Below are positions 27,215 through 35,368 of a stretch of 64,000 nt of DNA, piece after piece (the first letter of the stretch is position 1; the number at the start of each line of letters is the position of its first letter). A model generated the notes under the pieces. That model was not told the DNA's origin. It worked only from the letters and a program-made list of their open reading frames with translations, and made no database searches. A program made the position numbers and the translations under genes. The DNA lies in NCBI RefSeq assembly GCF_022014235.1, contig NZ_JAKLTD010000002.1, positions 70,739 to 134,738 on the forward strand, read 5' to 3'. Source of the stretch: Methanothermobacter sp. K4. Lineage in GTDB: Archaea > Methanobacteriota > Methanobacteria > Methanobacteriales > Methanothermobacteraceae.

Positions 27215-30200
27215 ATGCCATCTGCCCTTGTCGTTGAGGATGAGGCAGTAACCGCACTTGAACTTGTAAGGCTTCTTGAAGCATGGGGCTATGATGCGGT
27301 TTCTGTGAGTAGCGGGGAGGAAGCCATTGAAACCGCTCTCAGGATGAAACCCGATATCATCCTCATGGACATAGTCCTCCAGTCGGAGGTTGATGGAGTC
27401 AGGGCAGCAAGCGCCATAAAAAGGGTTCTTGATGTCCCAGTGGTGTTCCTCACAGCATATTCAAGCCGGAAGACATTTGAGAGGGCATCCGAGGTTGAGC
27501 CGGACGCCTATCTCCTGAAACCCTTCAATTCAAGGGAGCTTGCATACGCCCTTGAACTCGCCATCTACAAGAACAAGATGCAGAAGCTCCTCTCCCATGC
27601 CAACAGAAGGTACCAGCAGATACTGGATACAACAGGTGAGGGAGTCTGTATATTCAGCTCAGACGGAATCATACAGTACTGCAATAAGAGGATGGCTGAC
27701 CTTTTATCATGCAGACGCGGGGATATTACAGGAAAAAGTATATTTGATTTTATACACCCTGGGGACAGGAAAACAATGGAGCGTATCTTTGATTCCTGCC
27801 GTAAGGGCGTATCAGGGGAGCATGAGATCCGCTTCAGGGTAACTGATGGTACCACGAAATGGATGATCCTCTCAGGTCACCCCATAATTGAGTCATCCCA
27901 GTTCAGGGGTGGCTTCTGCATGTTCCGTGATGTGACAGGGCAGAAGATGGTTGAGAGGCGTCTTAGAAAGACAAACAGATGTCTGGAGCTTCTAAGCAGA
28001 ATTAACCTTAAGGCGGCGGTTTCAACCGATCCGTCTGAACTCATGGAAGGCATATGCAAACTCCTGGTTGATGGGGGATACTCACATGCATCATTCAGGA
28101 CACCTGACGGTGTTACTGAAGGTGAGGGTCCAGTGCCAGATGTCACTCTGAGAGAAGGCATCCACACCGGGAAGAAGGGATCAACCGCGGTCATCCAGCT
28201 GGAGAACTGCAAAAACCCACTCTACCTGGTGGTTTCAGCGAGGAGGAAAATTGATGATGCGGAGATGAAATTCCTTAGGGAAATTGCCTCAAGCACATCA
28301 GAGACCCTCAGGAGAATCAGCTCAGAAAGTAAACTTGATTCCATCTCATCAAGGTACCGTGAAATCTTCGAGAATGCCGGGGACGCCATATTCCTTGTGA
28401 AGGGCGAGAAAATAATTGAATGTAACAGAACCGCCCTGGAACTCTTCAGGGGAGAGACGGACGACATAAAGGGTAAAACCCCCTGGGAACTCTCACCTGA
28501 GTACCAGAATGATGGAAAGTCCTCAGAATTGGCCCGGGCCATTATTGAAAGGGTAATGTCAGGTGAAAGGTGTGAATTCGACTGGCTCCACAGGAAAATC
28601 ACAGGTGAGGTTTTCCCCACAAGGGTGACCCTCAGCAGGTCAGGGGACCTTGTGATGGGCATAGTCAGGGACATGACAGCCCTCTACAGGGCTCATAAAA
28701 AGCTTAGAACTGAGCACAGAAAATTCAGGGACCTCCTTGAGTCAATACCAGACCCCACATTCGCAATTGACACCGATGGAAGGGTTATAGCCTGGAACAG
28801 GGAGATGGAAAAGCTCACAGGTGTAAGGAAGGACGAGATAATGGGTGAGGGTGACAGGGCATACGCAATTCCATTTTACGGTAAAAGAACCCCGGGACTT
28901 CTTGAATTCATTTTAAAACCCGAGGATCTCCCTGAAAGGTACAGGAACATCAGAAGGGATGGAAATTCAATCTACGCCGAGGTCTATGTGGGGCACATGG
29001 GAAGACACTTCCAGATCAAGGCATCCCCAATATACGATGAACATGAGGAGGTCATGGGTGCTGTGGAGATACTGCGGGATGTTACAGATTACATTGAGAC
29101 CAAGAAGAAACTTGAGAAATCACGGGAAAGTTACAGGACGATATTCGAAAACAGGGCCACACCTACCGCAGTTACAGACAGGGAATTCAATATTCTGAGG
29201 ACAAACAGGGTTTTCACAGAGATCTTCGGGAAATCAGAGGGAATCAACATGGCCGATATCATCCAGGAGGAGGACCTTGAGAAACTCCACGGAATCCAGG
29301 ATAAATGCAGGGCACTCCTCAGGATGAAAGCTGGTGATAGGATTCTCCAGATGATAGTCCACAGGGGTGATATTCCAGGTTCAGACGAGGTGGTGCTGAG
29401 CTTCAATGACATAACAAAACTCAAAATGTCCCAGCACAAGCTGAGGGATGAACTCAGGGTCAGGATGGTTCTAAGTGAGATATACCCCCATGCGGTTTCC
29501 GCTGAGAGCATAGGGGAATTCACAGAGTACATCCTTGATGCGGCATGCCAGGTTACAGGTGCAGAGAAGGGCGCCATAAGGCTTAAAAACAGAAGAGAAC
29601 TTCTTGTATCAGGGGGGCTCAGTAATGAGGAAATTGAGGCGATTTCAGATGATGGAATCTCAGCATCAGGGGACACCATACGTTTCAGTGCATCATCCGG
29701 GGACATGAAATCTGAGATCATCCTCATGGGTGAGAATTTCCATAAATCAGACCTGAGGGCGGTTAAACACCTATCACAGTATTATCTCCTGGCAGTGAGG
29801 CAGCTGGCCTACAGGAAGAGAATGATGGAACATCAGAATCATCTGAGGCTAATAAATATTATACTTAAATCTGCAGAGACAGATGCCCCGGGTATCTTCA
29901 TGGAACGGGTTCTTGATGCCATCATACGCTGCCCAGAATTCAGGTCAGCTGCAGCCTACATTGAACCCGACCTGCGCATAGAGAGGGGAATGGATGCCCC
30001 TGAAGACCTTCCTGATTCCCGTGAACCTCAACTGGATGAAAATTCAGCTGAAATACCCATAATAATCGATGCTGAGGTTAAGGGAATCCTTAAACTGGGT
30101 TTAGAGGCAGATAAAATCCAGGAAAAAACTGAATTCCTTGAGGTACTTGGAGCTGAGATCTCTGATGGAATTCAGAGGATAATGATGCACAGGCAGATCA

Positions 30201-30826
30201 TAGAGTCCCTCTATGAAAAGGAGGTGCTTCTGCGGGAGATACACCACCGTGTCAAGAACAACCTACAGATAGTTGCAAGCCTCCTCTCACTTCAGTCAGC
30301 CTACACAGATAACCCTGAAATCCTGGATATCCTCAGGGAGAGCCAGCTGCGGGTGAGGACGATGGCGGTCGCCCATGAAAAGATATACCAGTCAAAGGCC
30401 ATATCCAGCATAAACCTTGGGGAATACCTCAAAACACTTGCAGATGAGATGGTCACACTCCAGTCAAACGAAAGAATATTCATAGAACTCGAATTTGAAT
30501 ACGATGATATAATGGTGGAGATGGAAAGATGCATCCCCATTGGCCTCATAACAAATGAGATAATCTCAAATTCAGTGAAACATGCATTCACAGGGGATAG
30601 GGGTAAAATAAGTGTATCAGTCAGAAAAACCGGTGATAGCTGTTTCCTTGAGATATCTGATAATGGCAGGGGCCTTCCAGCGGACTTCAACATAGAGGAA
30701 CTCAAATCCCTTGGAATGCAGCTTGTGGCAAACCTCGTAAGGCAGATCGATGGCGAACTAGAATACGGAAACCGTGATGGGGCCTGCTTCAGGATAACCT
30801 TCCCACTTATTGATCGCGGCTCATAA
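27215..30826 (+). CDS. Large hybrid sensor kinase: REC - PAS - GAF - PAS x3 - GAF x2 - HisKA_2 - HATPase
   Basis: The 1203-residue cytosolic protein has in order a receiver (residues ~3-118; VVEDEA, acceptor Asp in ILMDIVLQSEVDG, KPF), PAS (~130-245), a GAF-like region (~255-375), three PAS domains (~380-500, ~505-630, ~635-735), two GAF-like regions (~745-860 and ~870-990), HisKA_2 with LLREIHHRVKNNLQIV (~1000) and a HATPase domain (NEIISNSVKHAF, ISDNGRGL, SLGMQLVANLV). No membrane segment is present, so it should integrate several internal signals such as redox state or small ligands. It stands alone between the chelatase operon and a convergent PEP-enzyme gene; no partner regulator is adjacent. 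Confidence 0.87.
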   Translation: MPSALVVEDEAVTALELVRLLEAWGYDAVSVSSGEEAIETALRMKPDIILMDIVLQSEVDGVRAASAIKRVLDVPVVFLTAYSSRKTFERASEVEPDAYLLKPFNSRELAYALELAIYKNKMQKLLSHANRRYQQILDTTGEGVCIFSSDGIIQYCNKRMADLLSCRRGDITGKSIFDFIHPGDRKTMERIFDSCRKGVSGEHEIRFRVTDGTTKWMILSGHPIIESSQFRGGFCMFRDVTGQKMVERRLRKTNRCLELLSRINLKAAVSTDPSELMEGICKLLVDGGYSHASFRTPDGVTEGEGPVPDVTLREGIHTGKKGSTAVIQLENCKNPLYLVVSARRKIDDAEMKFLREIASSTSETLRRISSESKLDSISSRYREIFENAGDAIFLVKGEKIIECNRTALELFRGETDDIKGKTPWELSPEYQNDGKSSELARAIIERVMSGERCEFDWLHRKITGEVFPTRVTLSRSGDLVMGIVRDMTALYRAHKKLRTEHRKFRDLLESIPDPTFAIDTDGRVIAWNREMEKLTGVRKDEIMGEGDRAYAIPFYGKRTPGLLEFILKPEDLPERYRNIRRDGNSIYAEVYVGHMGRHFQIKASPIYDEHEEVMGAVEILRDVTDYIETKKKLEKSRESYRTIFENRATPTAVTDREFNILRTNRVFTEIFGKSEGINMADIIQEEDLEKLHGIQDKCRALLRMKAGDRILQMIVHRGDIPGSDEVVLSFNDITKLKMSQHKLRDELRVRMVLSEIYPHAVSAESIGEFTEYILDAACQVTGAEKGAIRLKNRRELLVSGGLSNEEIEAISDDGISASGDTIRFSASSGDMKSEIILMGENFHKSDLRAVKHLSQYYLLAVRQLAYRKRMMEHQNHLRLINIILKSAETDAPGIFMERVLDAIIRCPEFRSAAAYIEPDLRIERGMDAPEDLPDSREPQLDENSAEIPIIIDAEVKGILKLGLEADKIQEKTEFLEVLGAEISDGIQRIMMHRQIIESLYEKEVLLREIHHRVKNNLQIVASLLSLQSAYTDNPEILDILRESQLRVRTMAVAHEKIYQSKAISSINLGEYLKTLADEMVTLQSNERIFIELEFEYDDIMVEMERCIPIGLITNEIISNSVKHAFTGDRGKISVSVRKTGDSCFLEISDNGRGLPADFNIEELKSLGMQLVANLVRQIDGELEYGNRDGACFRITFPLIDRGS

Positions 30827-30854
30827 TCACATGCTTTTGCTGAGTATTAGCACT

Positions 30855-32096
30855 TTAACTGTTTCTTCCCATGCCTCTCAGTATCAGTGAGTCCTCCACC
30901 TTTGCAATGAATGACCTCATCCTGAGGACCTTATCAGGGCTTGTTGATACAGCATCGACACCCATCTCAACGAGTTTCCTCACCAGAACATAATTTGTTG
31001 CAGCGTATCCAGCAGCATAGACCTCCACACCCCTTTCATGGCACGCACCAACCACCTCCTCAACCATTCCCAGGACTGCAGGGTGTGATAGATTGAAGAT
31101 ACCTGCAACACGGGTGCTCCTCCTGTCAGCTGCAAGGCTGCACATGGTGAGGTCACTGAGGCCGAGTGAGACAAAATCCACGCCTTCATCAAGGAGTTCA
31201 TCTATCTGTAGAGCAATGGATGGTGTTTCAATGGACGCGCCCACCCTGAGGTCCCTGTGGGGTCTTATGCCTGATTCATCGAGGATTTCAACTGCCTGGA
31301 CATATTCAGGGATGTCCCTTATGAAGGGGAACTTCAGCTCAAGGTTACTGTATCCAGAATCCAGGAGATTCCTCAATGCCTCAAATTCTGCTTTCAAAAC
31401 CTCAGTATCCCTGAGATCCCTTTTTATAGCCCTCATACCCAGGAAGGGGTTCCTCTCATGGGGTTCCATGGATCCGCGGAGGTGTGTGAGTTCATCTGTC
31501 GGAATGTCAAATGTCCTGAAGCATACAGGTTTCGGGTGGAATGCTTCAAGTATCTCCTCAAGACCCCTTTCAAGAACCCTGGAGAGTTTACCTTCCTTCA
31601 AAAGCAGGTAGGGGTGTTTTCCTGTCTCTATGACCATGTTCTCTATCCTTACAGAGCCAACACCATCCGCAAAGTCAGCGACCCTTGCTGCGAGCCAGGG
31701 GAAATTCAGGTTCACCATGACCCTTGTGGCTGTCTCATGGACGCCAATCACATCATCCCTGGACGCCCAGTCCATGACGCCCCTGTAGATGTTCCCGGTT
31801 TTACCATCCACCGTGACTACCATGCCCTCCCTGAGAACTCTTGTGGCTGCCTCTGTTCCAAGTACGCAGGGTATTCCAAGTTCCCTGAGTGTTATTGCGG
31901 CGTGGCTCGTGAGTCCACCGTAATCTGCTATAACAGCGGCGGCCCTTTTGATTTCAGGCAGCATATCCCTGGCTATCTTTTTGAAGACAGCCACCTCTCC
32001 CCATTCAAGGCTGCACGCATCCTCAAGGTTCCTTATTATACGCACCCTGCCGCTTCGCCTTCCGGCACCGGCACCCACACCCCTCAGGATCTGCAT
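30855..32096 (-). CDS. PEP-synthase/PPDK-like protein lacking the ATP-grasp domain and the catalytic Cys
   Basis: The 413-residue protein consists of the swivelling phospho-His domain (GGLTSHAAI, H65; residues ~1-110) and the C-terminal PEP/pyruvate TIM-barrel (~150-400; RTFDIPTDELTHLRG, RNPFLGMRAIKRDL, SLGLSDLTMCSLAADR). The N-terminal ATP-binding domain of PEP synthase and PPDK is absent. At the barrel end, where these enzymes have GICGQ with the catalytic Cys, the sequence is VYAAGY, with Ala at residue 362 (codon 31011-31013). ATP-driven PEP synthesis by this chain alone is not possible, and the missing proton donor makes classical PEP/pyruvate chemistry doubtful. It may be phosphorylated on H65 by a partner or act as a regulator. 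No partner gene is adjacent. Confidence 0.8.
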   Translation of the reverse strand: MQILRGVGAGAGRRSGRVRIIRNLEDACSLEWGEVAVFKKIARDMLPEIKRAAAVIADYGGLTSHAAITLRELGIPCVLGTEAATRVLREGMVVTVDGKTGNIYRGVMDWASRDDVIGVHETATRVMVNLNFPWLAARVADFADGVGSVRIENMVIETGKHPYLLLKEGKLSRVLERGLEEILEAFHPKPVCFRTFDIPTDELTHLRGSMEPHERNPFLGMRAIKRDLRDTEVLKAEFEALRNLLDSGYSNLELKFPFIRDIPEYVQAVEILDESGIRPHRDLRVGASIETPSIALQIDELLDEGVDFVSLGLSDLTMCSLAADRRSTRVAGIFNLSHPAVLGMVEEVVGACHERGVEVYAAGYAATNYVLVRKLVEMGVDAVSTSPDKVLRMRSFIAKVEDSLILRGMGRNS

Positions 32097-32229
32097 GTGA
32101 TCTATATATGTTTAATCATGTTAAAAATAGTATGCTCAATCTGCACCATAACTCCGTCCAGTTTAAACATTCCAGTAAAAGGAAATAAATTTTGCTATTC
32201 CTTGATCAGGATAAAAGAAAAATTAAATT

Positions 32230-33099
32230 TCAGTAGTCTATGTAGTCGAATCTGCTCTCAAGTATCATGACAAGGGCAAATCCGATTATACCAATCACCA
32301 GGGATATTATGATGGATGTGGTATCCACCATGGCTATCTTGTTGTAGGGGAGCCTCAGTGTTCCTATCATGAGGCCCACAAGAAAGGACATGGTAACTGC
32401 CTCATGGTTCCTCAGCAGATAATCCAGAACCCTTGAGAAGCTCATTATACCAATAGCCGCCCCTGCAAGGAATGTGAATATCTCAACGATGGCCAGACGG
32501 TTCAGGACCCCCAGCATGTACTCATACTGGTTCAGCAGGAGAAGGAGAAATGCGCCTGAGATACCCGGGAGTATCATTGCACATATGGCCACGAACCCGG
32601 ATATGAAGACAACAGGGAGTGTGTGATTTGCCTGTATCGGGTTGAGGCCCACGAAGAGGTAGGCGAATATGAGGCCAAGAGCACCTGATGCCAGGTTTTT
32701 GAGTGAAAAACCATCTATCTTCTGGTAGACCACATATGCAGAGGCGAGTATGAGGCCTGAGAAGAATGCGTAGGTGAATGCCACGTAGGTGGTTATGAAG
32801 AAGAGTATAACCTTTGATAGTGTGAGAATCGCACAGGCTATACCTGCAAGGAGGGGTACGAAGAGTTCAAAGTCAACCTCGTCCCTCAGGGACTTCCGGG
32901 CACCATCAAGGTCTCCCATGAGGAGGGGCTTTATGAATCCGAACCTTATCTTACTTATCGCATGAACTAGCCTCTCGTAGATACCTGTTATGAGTGCGAT
33001 TGTCCCGCCCGAAACACCGGGCATCACATCTGCGCTTCCCATGAAGAGTCCCCTGAGGAATATTGCCAGGAACCCCCTGAGTCTGTCATAGTAACCCAT
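32230..33099 (-). CDS. DUF368 membrane protein (polyprenyl-phosphate translocase family)
   Basis: The 289-residue protein has eight or more hydrophobic helices and the family hallmark MGSADVMPGVSGGTIALITGIYERL (~residues 20-45), with a related second motif, CAMILPGISGAFLLLLLNQYEYML (~170-195), showing an internal duplication. Bacterial DUF368 proteins (PopT) were shown to return undecaprenyl phosphate across the membrane. In this pseudomurein-walled archaeon the carrier would be a polyprenyl or dolichyl phosphate used for wall or glycan synthesis; that transfer of function is inferred. A GGAGGATT site precedes the ATG. Confidence 0.82.
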   Translation of the reverse strand: MGYYDRLRGFLAIFLRGLFMGSADVMPGVSGGTIALITGIYERLVHAISKIRFGFIKPLLMGDLDGARKSLRDEVDFELFVPLLAGIACAILTLSKVILFFITTYVAFTYAFFSGLILASAYVVYQKIDGFSLKNLASGALGLIFAYLFVGLNPIQANHTLPVVFISGFVAICAMILPGISGAFLLLLLNQYEYMLGVLNRLAIVEIFTFLAGAAIGIMSFSRVLDYLLRNHEAVTMSFLVGLMIGTLRLPYNKIAMVDTTSIIISLVIGIIGFALVMILESRFDYIDY

Positions 33100-33150
33100 T
33101 TGAATCCTCCATGATAATGAATTGAAGAAGATATTTATAACCAGCCACCT

Positions 33151-33235
33151 TATAAATGTACCTTAACAGACCTGCATTGGTGGAGAATTGATGCGAATTC
33201 TAATTACCCTCATAAATGTACCTACCAGACCTCTG
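33151..33235. repeat. Imperfect direct repeat, 60-bp period, over the NERD gene end
   Basis: TATAAATGTACC-TTAACAGACCTG at 33151-33174 recurs as CATAAATGTACC-TACCAGACCTCTG at 33211-33235. The second copy contains the stop and last codons of the NERD gene (minus strand); the first lies in the gap towards the DUF368 start. It looks like a duplicated gene end that has since diverged. Confidence 0.6.
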
Positions 33236-34091
33236 AGGCATGTTTTCTCAGGGCATCCACTATTCTTTTCACCTTGCTCTCACCCAGCATGAGGCGACTC
33301 CCCATTATATGCTCCGGGACCTGGCAGGGCTTCAGGATCCTGCAGTGCTCATCCTCCTCCATGATGGTGCAGGATTCGCTGAGGAATGCAACCACCGCAT
33401 TAACCCATGAGACATAGATATCCCTGGATTCAAGGAATTCCTTGAGGGCTGCGGCATTCCCCTTTGCCTGGATGGACGGTGACTGGACCTCCTCCTTTCT
33501 GAGTTCATCGTTAAGGAACCACCGGTCACCCTTCACGATGTAGTTCCCTGAATAGGACTTTGTCTCTATCATGTAGACCCCGGTTGGCCCCACAACCACG
33601 TGGTCCATGTTCCCGTATGCCCCCGGGAGCTGGATGTCGTTCAGGATGTGGTAACCTTCAGGGAGGCGTCTGAGGCAGTTCGTTATTATGAGTTCACCCT
33701 CATGTCCCTTTCTCCAGTCTATACCCCTCCCTTCCCTGGCCCTGGTCAGTGGTACCGAGAGGACCATGAGGATGATTCCCAGAAGTACGATTGTGATGCC
33801 CCATGCCATGCTTGTGACTGTAAGTAATATTCCCGCAGCGGTCATCAGTGCCCCCGCAGTGAAGATCAGGCGCCCGCCCCTCCAGAACCTCCAGTAGTTA
33901 TCGGACTTCCTGTAGGTTTGGGAGTTAACGCTGGATTCAGGGACATTTTTGGTGATTTTACGGTATTCATTGAAGTCTTTAACGTAGAGGAGTGGTAAAC
34001 CGCACTCTTCACATATGTGGAATGCCCAGAATTCCTCCTCCCTCTTGATCTGCCAGTAGTGGTTACATTTCTCGCATATGAGATAGGCCAT
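33222..34091 (-). CDS. Membrane-linked NERD nuclease-like protein with zinc ribbon
   Basis: The 289-residue protein starts with a small zinc ribbon (CEKC at about residue 5 and CEEC at about 27), has two adjacent membrane helices (LIFTAGALMTAAGILLTVTS and ITIVLLGIILMVLSV, ~75-115), and then a NERD domain (~125-240) with GHEGELIITNCL, NMDHVVVGPTGVYMIETKSY and the ETK catalytic-type motif of restriction-like nucleases. The frame is open upstream to 34214, but the ATG at 34091 begins MAYLICEKC and gives the intact ribbon. NERD proteins are suspected nucleases whose substrates are mostly unknown. The two-gene toxin-antitoxin pair is next upstream, 201 bp away. Confidence 0.78.
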   Translation of the reverse strand: MAYLICEKCNHYWQIKREEEFWAFHICEECGLPLLYVKDFNEYRKITKNVPESSVNSQTYRKSDNYWRFWRGGRLIFTAGALMTAAGILLTVTSMAWGITIVLLGIILMVLSVPLTRAREGRGIDWRKGHEGELIITNCLRRLPEGYHILNDIQLPGAYGNMDHVVVGPTGVYMIETKSYSGNYIVKGDRWFLNDELRKEEVQSPSIQAKGNAAALKEFLESRDIYVSWVNAVVAFLSESCTIMEEDEHCRILKPCQVPEHIMGSRLMLGESKVKRIVDALRKHASEVW

Positions 34092-34292
34092 GATATCACT
34101 TGAAAGAGATTTCCCTTTCCTAGTTATAGGGGGGAGGTGATTATATTCTTTTCCATGTGTGCTGTTTTGTGTGCTTATGACAATACTGTCAGTGCATGAT
34201 AAACAGTGTGGCAATCAATACCCTTCAAGATTGATGTGATCATCTAACAAGCTGTGAGGTGGAATCAATTAAAACCAGTTCATTTTTGCCCA

Positions 34293-34730
34293 TTATCTGA
34301 ATTCATCGGAGTATTTATCCTTAAGGAACCTTAAAATGGATTCGGAATAGAATTCAAAGTCATGAAGTCTTTTATTGAGGACCTCGGCTATGATTGACGG
34401 GTCAACATCTGTGTACATGTGGACGAGGATGTCTCTAAGACCCGCAGCTTCAGAGAACCTTTCTGCAAAATCAGAGGGGAGTATGTCATGTTTTTCAAGG
34501 ATTTCTATAACGTCCCTGTAGGTTTCTGGCTTCTCAAGGTCCTCCATTGAGATCACCATCTCTCCAATATCAAGGGCTGATTCGATTGCAAGCTGGAGAT
34601 TTCTTTCTATGGCGGATCGCAGGATATAATCATCCAGGAGTTCCCTCTCTGATACCCTGTGCTCCTGGAGGAAATCAACATAGGATGTCATGGTTTTTAT
34701 CCGCTCAATTATTCTCTCAGTTTCATTCAT
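34293..34730 (-). CDS. hepT: HepT-like HEPN ribonuclease toxin (DUF86)
   Basis: The 145-residue all-helical protein belongs to the HepT/DUF86 HEPN family. It has the RX4H-type active motif RDILVHMY (about residues 97-104) and the IERNLQLAIESALDIG helix used for dimerisation. Such toxins cleave RNA and are silenced by the MntA nucleotidyltransferase, which AMPylates a Tyr near the motif; the Tyr of HMY is present. The start overlaps the end of the mntA gene by 8 bp, typical of the pair. Confidence 0.87.
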   Translation of the reverse strand: MNETERIIERIKTMTSYVDFLQEHRVSERELLDDYILRSAIERNLQLAIESALDIGEMVISMEDLEKPETYRDVIEILEKHDILPSDFAERFSEAAGLRDILVHMYTDVDPSIIAEVLNKRLHDFEFYSESILRFLKDKYSDEFR

Positions 34731-35136
34731 TTTTCAATCTTCTCCTTTTCAGGTAATTCCTGAGCCATCTCCTGTCGTAGTATCTCCTGTCAAGGTAATC
34801 TGAGAGTATCCTCTGCTCGAAGTCCACCTTCAGTGCAGGGTTTTCAGTGAGTGGTTTTCGTGCCTTTATTATCTCGTAGTTCAGTTGGGGTGATGCGTCG
34901 TTCATTATCACAAGGTCTATCCTGTCGGAGCCTAGAATGGATGTGAGTTCTGATATCATCCTGAGTTTCAGTCTCGCCCTTGCTGTCCTGTCAAGTTTAT
35001 CGTCAAGCAGCACCCCTATGTCTATGTCACTGAGGGGCCCCTCTTTCTCATCTGCAACCGAACCAAAGAGGTATGCCAGCCTGACCTCATCCTTATCCTT
35101 AAAATAATTTCCAAGCTTTTTCTGGAGTTCTCTCAT
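34723..35136 (-). CDS. mntA: MntA-like nucleotidyltransferase antitoxin
   Basis: The 137-residue protein has the minimal nucleotidyltransferase signature GSX10DXD exactly (LFGSVADEKEGPLSDIDIGVLL, about residues 25-45), followed by a helical tail. It is the antitoxin partner of the HEPN toxin encoded just downstream and overlapping. Members of this family transfer AMP to the toxin and block it. The pair is complete, so it may be active. Confidence 0.87.
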   Translation of the reverse strand: MRELQKKLGNYFKDKDEVRLAYLFGSVADEKEGPLSDIDIGVLLDDKLDRTARARLKLRMISELTSILGSDRIDLVIMNDASPQLNYEIIKARKPLTENPALKVDFEQRILSDYLDRRYYDRRWLRNYLKRRRLKNE

Positions 35137-35368
35137 GACGCTTCATATTATGTCATATTTCATTTAATAATGTTTCAGGTGGGTACAGATTCAGTGCGAA
35201 ATGCAGGTATGTGTATCGTCTGAGGTATATGTGGCGATGAATCTGGGGGTTTTGAGGGGCATTTTGTTTTCATCACATAGCACATTAAGATGGATCTGGA
35301 GTTCAAGGGGATTTCATCATCACAATTTATCTTCGTTAAACGTCACTATTACGAACGTATGGTTAAGC

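Noticed and set aside
31458..32270. 270-codon plus-strand frame opposite the PEP-enzyme gene
   Set aside because: The opposite strand carries a convincing enzyme with recognisable motifs; this frame is a shadow.
35137..35368. Small gene or RNA in the gap between mntA and the pseudo-receiver kinase
   Set aside because: An open frame from 35201 runs into the kinase gene on the other strand; no SD, no family features and no stable hairpin seen.
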